Shown here: positions 47,458 to 54,487 of the stretch, in pieces
Layout of the letters: each line of letters begins with the position of its first letter
Numbering within the stretch: position 1 is the first letter of the stretch
Source: Agromyces ramosus
GTDB lineage: Bacteria > Actinomycetota > Actinomycetes > Actinomycetales > Microbacteriaceae
Assembly (NCBI RefSeq): GCF_004216665.1
Contig: NZ_SGWY01000002.1
Coordinates: 658,685 to 722,684, forward strand
Direction: 5' to 3'
Length of the DNA: 64,000 bases
Translations under genes and position numbers: made by a program
Notes under the pieces: generated by a model
What the model was told of the DNA's origin: nothing
Database searches by the model: none
The model's input: the letters and a program-made list of their open reading frames with translations, nothing else

Positions 47458-47832
47458 ATGACCGCATCCGACCAGGCACTCGACTCGCTCGCCCTCGCGG
47501 CGCGCGCGGCCGACTCGAAGGGCGGCGAGGATCTCGTCGCTCTCGACGTGTCCGCACCCCTCCCGTTCGCCGACGTGTTCCTCCTCGTCACGGGCAACTC
47601 CGAGCGCAACGTCGTCGCGATCGCCGACGCCGTCGAGGACGCGCTTCGCGAGGCGGGCGCGAAGACCCTGCACCGTGAGGGCCACGACGCGGGCCGCTGG
47701 GTGCTGCTGGACTTCGGCGACCTCGTCGTGCACGTGTTCCACCGTGAGGAGCGCCTCTACTACGGCCTCGAGCGGCTGTGGCTCGACTGCCCGGCCCTGC
47801 CGGTGGCGCCGCTGCTGGCCGCCGGGAGCTGA
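47458..47832 (+). CDS. rsfS: Ribosome silencing factor RsfS
   Basis: Binds ribosomal protein L14 and blocks subunit joining when nutrients are short. The 124-aa product has the family's core (GGEDLVALDVSAPLPFADVF, read as two parts; then VLLDFGDLVVHVFHREERLYYGLERLW). GGAAGTGAG upstream supports ATG 47458. It follows the Pro/Ala-rich gene by 40 nt and is the last gene of the nadD block. Confidence 0.93.
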   Translation: MTASDQALDSLALAARAADSKGGEDLVALDVSAPLPFADVFLLVTGNSERNVVAIADAVEDALREAGAKTLHREGHDAGRWVLLDFGDLVVHVFHREERLYYGLERLWLDCPALPVAPLLAAGS

Positions 47833-47925
47833 GCCACGCGGCATCCAGCTCGCTGAGGACCGCTCGATTTCTTCGGACGGGCGAGGCTGGTGTAAGCTCG
47901 ATTCGTTGCCCCGCACGGGGCGCAC

Positions 47926-48001
47926 GGGTCTGTGGCGCAGCTGGTAGCGCACCTGCATGGCATGCAGGGGGTCAGGGGTTCGAGTCCCCTCAGATCCACC
48001 A
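47926..48001 (+). tRNA. tRNA-Ala, anticodon GGC
   Basis: A complete 76-nt cloverleaf with encoded CCA (47999-48001). The acceptor stem GGGTCTG/CAGATCC contains the G3-U70 wobble that identifies alanine tRNAs. The anticodon stem CCTGC/GCAGG presents loop ATGGCAT with anticodon GGC; the T arm is AGGGG-TTCGAGT-CCCCT. TAAGCT at 47893-47898 is a candidate -10. A terminator follows directly. Confidence 0.97.
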
Positions 48002-48002
48002 A

Positions 48003-48036
48003 AACCCCTGATGAACGCGAGTTCACGGGGGTTCTT
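48003..48036 (+). terminator. Terminator after tRNA-Ala
   Basis: AACCCC (48003-48008) pairs with GGGGTT (48028-48033), enclosing a second stem TGAAC/GTTCA with loop GCGA; CTTCT follows. Confidence 0.75.
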
Positions 48037-48375
48037 CTGCTGAACACGGCTCGGCGACAAGGAAACTTGTGGTGCTTCCGCTGTTCCACGGGACGATGCC
48101 CATAGAGGGGTCGAGGGTCGGACACGTCGACCATCACCAGGAGCGTGCGTATACCGGTGCGCTCTTCGACGGTCGACAGCTCGAACCCCACGAGGCGGAG
48201 CGATGGCGTGTGACCCTTGCCGCCGAATCACCGCTGCAGCGGCATCCATTCGGCGATCATCGCGACGGCGCAGTCCCATGCCTGAACCGTACGACGGGCG
48301 GAGGTGCACGTCGAGGAGTGAGGCAGCGCGGTGCGCGCGGCCTCGGGGATGCGGGGACGTCCGGGGCGGCTGGGC
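48037..48375. other. 339-bp stretch without a recognisable gene
   Basis: Open frames exist on both strands but none has a plausible start, ribosome site or known motif, and the composition (TATAC, AAACTTG, GGAAAC) is less GC-biased than the neighbouring genes. It may be decayed sequence at the edge of a variable segment behind the tRNA. Confidence 0.5.
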
Positions 48376-48870
48376 TCATACGTAGATCGCGACGAGCTTG
48401 TCGAGGGACTCCTCGAGGCCCTTCTTCGAGAGCGCGAGCTGCTCGGGGTCGATGTAGCCGAGTTCGGTGACGGTGAGTCGAGTCGCGTCGTCGCCGATCG
48501 ACTCGAACGTGATGACGTGCCGCACGTCGCGCGGGATGCCCGCGGCCCCGATGGTCGCGGGGTCGATCGTGGCGCCGTGCTCGTCGGCGATGTTGTGGAT
48601 GAACTCGAGGCGGTGCGGTGCGTCGACGAGCGTGTACGCCCAGGTGCTGTACAGCGCCGGGAACCCCCAGTCGGGGGCGCTCATGCACACGAGGGACGTG
48701 CCGCCGACGCGCACGTCGAGCTCGGCGACCGTGCAGGTGAAGCCGTTCGGGCCCCACCAGCGAAGCACGCGGTCCGGTTCGGTCCACGACTTCCAGGCCG
48801 CCTCGATGGGGGCGGGGATGTCGCGGCTCACGACGAGATCGTGCGTCTCGTGCTGGGTCGTGTCGTTCAT
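48376..48870 (-). CDS. SRPBCC (AHSA1-like) domain protein
   Basis: The 164-aa product has the helix-grip fold of the AHSA1/Hsp90 activator C-terminal group: early VVSRDIPAPIEAAWKSWTEP and DRVLRWWGPNGFTC are diagnostic, and the C-terminal helix (LALSKKGLEESLDKLV) closes the cavity. Such proteins bind small hydrophobic ligands or act as toxin/polyketide-handling proteins; the function is unknown. ATG 48870 has GGAGGAG. It is divergent from hxlR, whose tandem operators overlap its promoter. Confidence 0.85.
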   Translation of the reverse strand: MNDTTQHETHDLVVSRDIPAPIEAAWKSWTEPDRVLRWWGPNGFTCTVAELDVRVGGTSLVCMSAPDWGFPALYSTWAYTLVDAPHRLEFIHNIADEHGATIDPATIGAAGIPRDVRHVITFESIGDDATRLTVTELGYIDPEQLALSKKGLEESLDKLVAIYV

Positions 48871-48910
48871 CGTGGCTCCTCCGCTGCAGGCCGCCGCCGC
48901 GGCATCCGTT

Positions 48911-48956
48911 TCACTTCGATGATCGAAGCGTAGGTCACTACGATGATCAAAGTCAA
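48911..48956. promoter_or_regulatory. Tandem operator between the divergent SRPBCC and hxlR genes
   Basis: Two near-identical 18-bp sites, TCACTTCGATGATCGAAG (48911-48928) and TCACTACGATGATCAAAG (48935-48952), lie 24 bp apart. The first contains the perfect palindrome CTTCGATGATCGAAG apart from its centre. Minus-strand TTGACT (48956-48951), 18 bp, TACGCT (48932-48927) forms the SRPBCC promoter, interleaved with the sites. Confidence 0.75.
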
Positions 48957-48961
48957 TGCCG

Positions 48962-48967
48962 TAGACT
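48962..48967 (+). promoter_or_regulatory. -10 box TAGACT, leaderless hxlR promoter
   Basis: TAGACT, 6 nt, ATG 48974. The operator site at 48935-48952 occupies the -35 position. Confidence 0.55.
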
Positions 48968-48973
48968 CGACGC

Positions 48974-49447
48974 ATGAAGCGAGCTGAAGGGCGGTCGACC
49001 TGCCCCACCAACTTCACCGTGGAGACCTTCGGTGACAGCTGGTCGCTGCTGATCCTGCGCGACCTGCTCACACTCGGCAAGCACACCTTCGGGGAGTTCC
49101 TTCGGTCCGAGGAGCGCATCGGTCCGAGTGTGCTCGCCGACCGCCTCGCCCGACTCGAGCGCAGCGGAATCATTGTGCGCACCCCGAGCGAGACGGATGC
49201 CCGCAAGGTCACCTACTCGGCGACGGAGCGCGGCATCGCCGCGATCCCGCTCTTGTACGAGGCGGCGCGATGGGGCATGGGCGGCGTTCCCATCGAGGAG
49301 GACGATCCGTGGGAGGCGGTCATGGCGATGGACCGCCACGACGTGCTCGACGCATGGCAGCAGGCTGTGCGCGAGGGTGGTTCGCTCCTCGGAGGCGCGG
49401 AGAGCGCGTTCGCGCGGCTGAGCGCCAGGGCACGCGCGATCGTGTGA
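48974..49447 (+). CDS. HxlR family transcriptional regulator
   Basis: The 157-aa product has the HxlR winged helix-turn-helix (residues about 10-95) with the conserved early cysteine (Cys10 in STCPTNFTVETFGD), often redox- or electrophile-sensing in this family, and LILRDLL, FGEFLRSEERIGPSVLADRL and GIIVRTPSETDARKVTY. It most likely represses itself and the divergent SRPBCC gene through the tandem sites at 48911-48952. The mRNA is predicted leaderless. The C-terminus is longer than in minimal HxlR proteins. Confidence 0.92.
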   Translation: MKRAEGRSTCPTNFTVETFGDSWSLLILRDLLTLGKHTFGEFLRSEERIGPSVLADRLARLERSGIIVRTPSETDARKVTYSATERGIAAIPLLYEAARWGMGGVPIEEDDPWEAVMAMDRHDVLDAWQQAVREGGSLLGGAESAFARLSARARAIV

Positions 49448-49845
49448 CGGCGACGCATCGCAGCGGAGCGCCAGCGCGCGGTCGCGTGACGGCGACGGTG
49501 GAGGTTTCCGAGCGCACATCAGCGGCGAACCACGTGGAAACCCGCGGCATTTGTCATCGGACCTGTGGGCTAGATTCCATGAGAAGTGGCCAATTCCTAC
49601 ACCGGCTGCTGCGAGGTCCCCGCTCGGATTCTCGGAGTCGACTCTCGAGCACCGTCGTCCCGAAAGTCGATCCCTCAGTGATGGTCCCGATACCGCATGA
49701 TCCTCATCGATGCGAAGTCCTCCAGAGTCTGCCACGGGCTCATCGATCCGCATGCCCGCAGGTGGGAACGCGGCGTTCGCACGGCCGATGGGGAGTCGGC
49801 GGCGCGGGTTGACACGGTGCGGCACACTGCGCGATAGTTAGGCAT
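49448..49845. other. 398-bp non-coding stretch before arsR
   Basis: No convincing gene. A 46-codon frame at 49697-49837 lacks a ribosome site and any known motif. TAGATT near 49573 is a possible -10. Codon-scale GC bias is weaker than in flanking genes, suggesting decayed or recently inserted sequence. The last 37 bases hold the arsR promoter. Confidence 0.5.
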
Positions 49846-49857
49846 ATGCCTAACTAT
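49809..49857 (+). promoter_or_regulatory. arsR promoter with a 24-bp palindromic operator over the start codon
   Basis: TTGACA (49809-49814), 18 bp, GATAGT (49833-49838), then 7 nt to ATG 49846: a leaderless promoter with a perfect -35. A perfect 24-bp palindrome (49834-49857, half site ATAGTTAGGCAT) covers the -10, start site and first four codons, as expected for autorepression. Confidence 0.8.
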
Positions 49858-50184
49858 TCCGCAGAGCTGGACGCGGTGCTTCGCGCACTCGCGGATCCCA
49901 CTCGACGGATGGTCGTCGAGCGGCTCGCCAAGTCGCCGGCCGTCGTGTCCGACCTGCTGGGCTTGTTCTCCATGACCCTGCCGTCGCTGCTCCAGCACCT
50001 GCGGATCCTCGAGGACGCGAACGTGGTGACCTCGAGCAAGCAGGGACGCGTCCGCACCGTGAGCCTGCGACCCGGCGCGCTCGACATCCTCCGCGTCTGG
50101 CTCGGCGAGCAACGAACCTCCGCCGAGCGCCAGGCAGACCGCCTCGGCATCCACCTGAACCGCACAACCACCAAGGAGACCTGA
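49846..50184 (+). CDS. ArsR family transcriptional regulator
   Basis: The 112-aa product is a compact winged helix-turn-helix protein (ALADPTRRMVVERLA; VVSDLLGLFSMTLPSLLQHLRILEDANVVTS read in two parts; GRVRTVSL). It lacks the metal-binding cysteines of ArsR/SmtB, and belongs to the non-metal group that is commonly paired with AHSA1 genes. The next two genes (1 and 9 nt spacing) encode a RibD_C-type reductase and an AHSA1 protein, so it probably represses this three-gene operon through its palindrome. Confidence 0.9.
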   Translation: MPNYSAELDAVLRALADPTRRMVVERLAKSPAVVSDLLGLFSMTLPSLLQHLRILEDANVVTSSKQGRVRTVSLRPGALDILRVWLGEQRTSAERQADRLGIHLNRTTTKET

Positions 50185-50185
50185 C

Positions 50186-50833
50186 ATGACCCGCGTACGC
50201 ATCGACCTGTTCGCGTCGCTCGACGGATACACCGCCGCCCCAGATCCGGCGGCCGACAATCCGATGGGCGAGGATTGGGCGCCGCTCACCGCCGCATACG
50301 CGGCCACGCGCACGTTTCGGCAGAGGCTCTTCGGCGACACGAGCGGCGCGGGAACGACCGGCATCGACGACTCGTACGCCGCGGCGTTCTTCACCGGCAT
50401 CGGCGCCGAGATCATGGGCGCGGCCATGTTCGGTCTGCACGCGAATCCCGACGACCCGGACTGGAAGGGGTGGTGGGGTGACCTGCCGCCGTTCGGTTGC
50501 TCCGTCTACGTGCTCACGCACTCGGCGCCGCGCCCGTCGATCGCGATGGACGGCGGCACGACCTTCCATTTCCGCAGCGGCCCGATCGAGGAGGTGCTCG
50601 CGGAGGCCAGCACCGCCGCCGATGGGCTCGACGTCAGAGTCGGCGGCGGGGTGCGCGCCGCACGCGAATTCCTGCGTGCCGGCCTCGTCGACGAGCTGCA
50701 CGTCGGCATCGCCCCGATCGTGCTCGGGCGGGGCAACCGCGTGTGGGACGACCTGCGCGGCCTCGAGCACACCCATGCCGTGACGACGGAGGTCGCCGAG
50801 AGCGGCACGATCCACGTCACCTTCACCCGATAG
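50186..50833 (+). CDS. Dihydrofolate reductase-like (RibD C-terminal domain) family protein
   Basis: The 215-aa product has the family layout: RIDLFASLDGYTA at the N-terminus, VYVLTHSAPRP in the middle and VGGGVRAAREFLRAGLVDELHVGIAPIVLG at the end (given in pieces: VGGGVRAAREFLRAG, DELHVGIAPIVLG), a NADPH-binding fold. These stand-alone proteins are widespread in actinobacteria and mostly uncharacterised; a true folate or riboflavin role is not implied. It follows arsR by 1 nt with AAGGAGA overlapping its end. Confidence 0.88.
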   Translation: MTRVRIDLFASLDGYTAAPDPAADNPMGEDWAPLTAAYAATRTFRQRLFGDTSGAGTTGIDDSYAAAFFTGIGAEIMGAAMFGLHANPDDPDWKGWWGDLPPFGCSVYVLTHSAPRPSIAMDGGTTFHFRSGPIEEVLAEASTAADGLDVRVGGGVRAAREFLRAGLVDELHVGIAPIVLGRGNRVWDDLRGLEHTHAVTTEVAESGTIHVTFTR

Positions 50834-50842
50834 GACGCGCAC

Positions 50843-51349
50843 ATGACCATCGAGCACCGGCTCGCGCACTCCGGGTTCACTCTCACGCGCGACTATCCCG
50901 TACCCGTCGAACAGGTCTGGCAGGCGTTCGCCGACGGCGAGCAGAAGCGAAGCTGGTTCGGCGACGGCGACACGTTCGAGCCTCGCGAGTGGGCGTTCGA
51001 CTTCCGCATCGGCGGACGCGATATCGACGAGGCGAAGTTCCACGGCGGACCGGTGTCACGGTACGAAGCCGTCTACACCGACATCGTCGATCACGTCCGC
51101 ATCGTCACGACCTACGATATGTGGCTCGACGGCATCCACATGTCGACCTCGGTGGCGTCCTTCGAGTTCGAGCAGATCCCCGAGGGCACCAGGTTCACGC
51201 ACACCGAGCACGGCGTGTTCTTCGACCGGTTCTGGGCCGATGGCCCCGGCCGCGAGGAAGGCTCGCGAGGCCTCCTCGAAGCCCTGGGCCGACACCTCGG
51301 TAGGGAGTCGTTCCCTGCCGGTCACACGGTCGTCATCTCATCCGATTAG
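50843..51349 (+). CDS. SRPBCC (AHSA1-like) domain protein
   Basis: The 168-aa product has the AHSA1-type helix-grip fold: FTLTRDYPVPVEQVWQAFAD, then KRSWFGDGDTFEPREWAFDFRIGG (as KRSWFGDG and WAFDFRIGG) and THTEHGVFFDRF. The second such gene in this 3-kb stretch, but the two are clearly diverged. It is the third gene of the arsR operon. The ligand is unknown; ArsR-AHSA1 pairs are common and often respond to organic compounds. Confidence 0.87.
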   Translation: MTIEHRLAHSGFTLTRDYPVPVEQVWQAFADGEQKRSWFGDGDTFEPREWAFDFRIGGRDIDEAKFHGGPVSRYEAVYTDIVDHVRIVTTYDMWLDGIHMSTSVASFEFEQIPEGTRFTHTEHGVFFDRFWADGPGREEGSRGLLEALGRHLGRESFPAGHTVVISSD

Positions 51350-51377
51350 CGTGCCCGGAACTGAACGGAGGTGCGAG

Positions 51378-51584
51378 ATGGGATTCATCGAATCGGTCGA
51401 CGTCATCGAGACGGACGAGGGGCGGTGGGATATCCAGCTTCGGGACAGCCTGACCATCATCGGTTGCGTCTGGCACACCGGAGCCGGCTTCATCGCATGG
51501 GACTGGGCCGACCGGCAGGTCGGCGTGTTCACCACGATGCCCCACGCCGTCGGCGCGCTCTCTGCCCTGGAAGGGGCTAGGTAG
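51378..51584 (+). CDS. Small protein of unknown function
   Basis: The 68-aa product (start MGFIESVDVIETDEGRWD) appears to be a small beta-rich soluble protein with three tryptophans and a central CVWHTGAGFIAWDW segment; no domain is recognised. GGAGG at 51367-51371 supports ATG 51378. It follows the AHSA1 gene by 28 nt and is closed by a hairpin terminator, so it is probably the last gene of the arsR operon. Confidence 0.65.
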   Translation: MGFIESVDVIETDEGRWDIQLRDSLTIIGCVWHTGAGFIAWDWADRQVGVFTTMPHAVGALSALEGAR

Positions 51585-51611
51585 GCGACGTCGCGCCGGG
51601 CACGGAGACGG

Positions 51612-51641
51612 CGAAACCCTCTGGCGAACCAGGGGGTTTCG
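51612..51641 (+). terminator. Hairpin terminator closing the arsR operon
   Basis: A 13-bp stem with one G-T pair (CGAAACCCTCTGG and partner) closes on loop CGAA, 27 nt after the preceding stop. No T-tract. Confidence 0.7.
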
Positions 51642-51774
51642 TCGTCGCTCTCGTTGGCGGTGCCCGCGGAGGAATCGCCGAAGGCCGCCACGTCGGCGAT
51701 CCATGCCGGAACGCGAGTGCGCGGATGGGCGGAGGTGGGTACGGTCGACGAGACGACACCGAGGGAGAGACACC

Positions 51775-51996
51775 ATGGACCTGTTCGACATCGAGGATGC
51801 CCAGCGTATGAGCCGCGAGGAGGCAGCCGCCAAGCTCCGCACCCTCGCCGACGCCTTGGCGAAGAACAACTCGGTCGAGTTCCACCGCGCGGGACGGCGC
51901 ATCACCGTGCGCATCCCCGACCAGGTCAACCTCAAGGTAGAGGTGGAGCTCGGCGACGAGGGCGCCAACGAGCTGGAGGTCGAGCTCACGTGGTGA
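51775..51996 (+). CDS. Amphi-Trp domain protein
   Basis: The 73-aa product (MDLFDIEDAQRMSREEAAAKL, here in two parts MDLFDIEDAQ and MSREEAAAKL) has a helix followed by paired amphipathic strands (NSVEFHRAGRRITVRIP; VNLKVEVELGDE) ending in Trp, the amphi-Trp domain pattern. The function is unknown; such proteins occur in haloarchaea and actinobacteria. GAGGGAGAG supports ATG 51775; the longer frame upstream has no such site. The upstream 130 bp hold only the arsR-operon terminator. Confidence 0.78.
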   Translation: MDLFDIEDAQRMSREEAAAKLRTLADALAKNNSVEFHRAGRRITVRIPDQVNLKVEVELGDEGANELEVELTW

Positions 51997-52063
51997 CGGC
52001 CGGCGGGCGCCGTGCGCCAGACTCATCCCGTCGGGCACCTGCCCATGGGATCACCTCCGGTCG

Positions 52064-52069
52064 TAGGCT
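52064..52069 (+). promoter_or_regulatory. -10 box TAGGCT, leaderless ltrA promoter
   Basis: TAGGCT, 6 nt, GTG 52076, with no ribosome site. Confidence 0.55.
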
Positions 52070-52075
52070 GACGGC

Positions 52076-53248
52076 GTGAGCGAGGGATCCGAGGTCGACG
52101 TGCGCGGTGGGCGTCGGGTGCATTGGCTAGAGCTCTTCTTCGACCTCGTCATGGTCGCGTACGTCGGGCAGGTCGCCCACGGGATGCATGGCGACCCTGG
52201 CTGGGCCGACGCGCTCGTGTTCTTCGTGCTCCTTGCGCCGGCATGGTGGGCGTGGGTGAACATGACGCTCACCCTCAACCTGTTCGGTGCTCGCATCACA
52301 CCGCTGCTCTGGGCCGGGGTCACCGTCGCGATGATCGCGATCGGAGTCATGGCGGCCGCGGTTCCCGAGGCGCTCACCGAAAGAGCATGGGCCTTCGCGG
52401 TCGGGAACGCCGTCATCCGCCTGGTCTGGATGCTGCCCTGGGTCGCGAAGAGACGCACCATCGGCGTGCCGTGGTGGCGCCCGATCGCGTACAGCGGACT
52501 CCCCGCTGCGCTCTGGCTCGTCTCGGCGGTCGTTCCACCGCCCGCGCAGTACGTGTTGTGGGCGGTCGCGATCGCCGTCGAGGTCGTGCTGCTCGCCTCC
52601 CTCGGTGGTCAGGCGACGTGGTTGCAGCGCTCGCTCGACGTGGATCACCTGCTCGAGCGGGTGAGCCTTCTCGTCGTCATCGTGTTCGGAGAGTCGATCC
52701 TGGCGACCATCGCGGAGCTCGCCGCCCACTGGACGCTCGCTTCGGGCGTGACCGCCGCTCTTGCCTTCCTCGCCATTTCGCTGCTCGCCTGGGTGTTCTT
52801 CCGCTATGCGTCCGGTTCGGCGGAAGCGGGCTTGCGCATGCTCCAGTCGACCGGCCGCATCGGGGCGCTGCGAGACGCGGTGATGTACCTGCCGTTCATC
52901 CTGATCGCGGGCATCGCGTTGTTCGCCTCCGGACTCGGCAGCGCGGTCGCCGAAGCCGGACATCACCTGGCGCCCGGTGCCGCCGTCTGCATGGCGGGAG
53001 GAATCTTCCTGTTCTACCTCGCGAGTGTCGCCGAGTCCCTTCGCTACGGGGTTCCGTGGCGCGAGGTCGTGACGTGGGGGAGCGCCGGTCTCGTCCTGCC
53101 ATGGGTGATCCTTCCACTCGCCGCAGTGGTCCATGCGGAGGCCGTGGTCGCCGCGGTCGTACTGCTCATCGTGCTGATGATCGGCATCGCCGAGGTGAAC
53201 CGACATCGCGTGCGCGCCGAGCGAGAGAATGCCGCCACCGCCGGATGA
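52076..53248 (+). CDS. Low temperature requirement protein A (LtrA) family membrane protein
   Basis: The 390-aa product has about 10-12 hydrophobic segments. The N-terminal VHWLELFFDLVMVAYVGQVA and the middle LLERVSLLVVIVFGESIL are LtrA hallmarks. Named from Listeria growth at low temperature, but the molecular function is unknown. GTG 52076 is predicted to be leaderless. The C-terminus ends in a short basic tail. No operon partner. Confidence 0.88.
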   Translation: MSEGSEVDVRGGRRVHWLELFFDLVMVAYVGQVAHGMHGDPGWADALVFFVLLAPAWWAWVNMTLTLNLFGARITPLLWAGVTVAMIAIGVMAAAVPEALTERAWAFAVGNAVIRLVWMLPWVAKRRTIGVPWWRPIAYSGLPAALWLVSAVVPPPAQYVLWAVAIAVEVVLLASLGGQATWLQRSLDVDHLLERVSLLVVIVFGESILATIAELAAHWTLASGVTAALAFLAISLLAWVFFRYASGSAEAGLRMLQSTGRIGALRDAVMYLPFILIAGIALFASGLGSAVAEAGHHLAPGAAVCMAGGIFLFYLASVAESLRYGVPWREVVTWGSAGLVLPWVILPLAAVVHAEAVVAAVVLLIVLMIGIAEVNRHRVRAERENAATAG

Positions 53249-53335
53249 TGGGTTACGGTGGGGGTGACGGGTCACGGGTCTCGGCGTAGCCAATATCCCG
53301 AATCGCATCGCAGGAGGAAGTCTCCGCATCCGGGT

Positions 53336-53341
53336 TAGGCT
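53336..53341 (+). promoter_or_regulatory. -10 box TAGGCT, leaderless glutathione-peroxidase promoter
   Basis: TAGGCT, 6 nt, GTG 53348, with no ribosome site. Confidence 0.55.
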
Positions 53342-53347
53342 CGAAGC

Positions 53348-53845
53348 GTGGACATCAGAGACATCCCACTCACGACCATCGACGGCGCCGCCGCCTCCCT
53401 GGCCGATTACGACGACCAGGTCGTCATGGTGGTGAACGTCGCCTCGCGCTGCGGGCTCACGCCGCAGTACGAGAAGCTCGAGGCGCTGCAGCGCGAGTAC
53501 GGCGACCGCGGGTTCACCGTGCTCGGCTTCCCGTGCAACCAGTTCGCCGGGCAGGAGCCGGGCGACGCCGAGCACATCAAGGAGTTCTGCTCGATGACCT
53601 ACGGCGTGTCCTTCCCCCTCATGGCCAAGGTGAAGGTGAACGGCCGGCACCGGCATCCGCTCTACGCCGAGCTCACGAAGGTGGCGGATGCCGCCGGCAA
53701 GGCCGGCCGCGTCACCTGGAACTTCGAGAAGTTCCTCGTGCTCCCCGACGGCGAGGTGGTGCGCTTCCGCCCCACGACACAGCCCGACCACCCGGCGATC
53801 ATCGCCGCGATCGAGCGCGGACTCGTCGAGACCCGCGCGGCCTGA
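53348..53845 (+). CDS. Glutathione peroxidase family thiol peroxidase (cysteine form)
   Basis: Reduces hydroperoxides. The 165-aa product has the active-site Cys35 in NVASRCGLTPQYEKLE, where animal enzymes have selenocysteine, the LGFPCNQFAGQEPG motif with a possible resolving cysteine, and the catalytic Trp-Asn in VTWNFEKFLV. Actinobacteria use mycothiol, not glutathione, so thioredoxin or mycoredoxin is the likely reductant (inference). GTG 53348 is predicted to be leaderless. Confidence 0.93.
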   Translation: MDIRDIPLTTIDGAAASLADYDDQVVMVVNVASRCGLTPQYEKLEALQREYGDRGFTVLGFPCNQFAGQEPGDAEHIKEFCSMTYGVSFPLMAKVKVNGRHRHPLYAELTKVADAAGKAGRVTWNFEKFLVLPDGEVVRFRPTTQPDHPAIIAAIERGLVETRAA

Positions 53846-53944
53846 CCCGATCGGCCGGGGTCGTCGGCGGCGCGCTTCCTTGACCCCCTCCGGTGCGAGG
53901 CCCACAATTGGGGGGTCGATCCATGCAAGGGGAGCGGGGAATCA

Positions 53945-54487
53945 ATGACCGACGCGTACTCACGTCAGATCGTCGACCAGGGAGCCGCCGCGGGAGGTGT
54001 CCCGCCACAGGCCCCCGCCCAGCGCGCGGATGACACGGTGGTGCTCACCGGCCAGGGAGGGCAGCAGGAGCCCGAGCGCGCCCCCTCGTCACGGCAGCCC
54101 GCCGGTGTCTGGAGCCGCGACCTGCGATTCATGCTCGTGGTGCTCACCGCGATCGTCGTGCTGTTCCTGGCGTTCGCGCTGCTCATCGCCTTCAGCCCCA
54201 CCGGCGCCGCCATCAGCGCGCTGGCCGTCATCGCCGCGCCGATCGCCACCATGGTGGCCGCGTACTACGGCATCTCGCTGGCCCTCAAGCAGGTGAACGA
54301 CGCGCGGACCGCCGCGGAGGCCGCGGAGGCACGCGCCAGGGCGGCGGAGGCGAGCGCGCGCGAGTCCGACGCATGGGCGGCCCAGATGGAGTCGGGCCTG
54401 CGGGTCGCCGTCGCGAAGCTGCGCGCCGCGGGCGGCGAGACCCGTGACGTCGAACGCGCTGCGGGAACCCCCGACGAGTTCTTCTAG
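53945..54487 (+). CDS. Membrane protein with C-terminal coiled coil, unknown function
   Basis: The 180-aa product has a Gln/Pro-rich N-terminal tail of about 55 residues, two hydrophobic segments (about 62-82 and 87-106) and an Ala/Arg/Glu-rich helix (about 112-160) that looks like a coiled coil. No domain is recognised. GGGGAGCGGGG upstream gives a ribosome site. Its stop TAG interlocks with the stop of the convergent E2 gene (shared CTAG, 54484-54487). Confidence 0.7.
   Translation: MTDAYSRQIVDQGAAAGGVPPQAPAQRADDTVVLTGQGGQQEPERAPSSRQPAGVWSRDLRFMLVVLTAIVVLFLAFALLIAFSPTGAAISALAVIAAPIATMVAAYYGISLALKQVNDARTAAEAAEARARAAEASARESDAWAAQMESGLRVAVAKLRAAGGETRDVERAAGTPDEFF

Noticed and set aside
47926-48001. 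Integration att site duplicated from the tRNA 3' end
   Set aside because: I found no second copy of the T arm/acceptor end within the window and no integrase gene.
47760-48191. 143-codon open frame on the minus strand across tRNA-Ala
   Set aside because: It is the antisense translation of the tRNA and its terminator, a well-known annotation artefact; no ribosome site.
48069-48470. 133-codon plus-strand frame after tRNA-Ala
   Set aside because: It runs into the antisense strand of the SRPBCC gene, has no ribosome site and shows no recognisable domain.
49697-49837. 46-codon frame before arsR
   Set aside because: No ribosome site, no known motif, and its end lies inside the arsR promoter palindrome.
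53348-53845. Possible selenocysteine enzyme (glutathione peroxidase)
   Set aside because: The active-site codon is an ordinary cysteine codon and no in-frame TGA is present.
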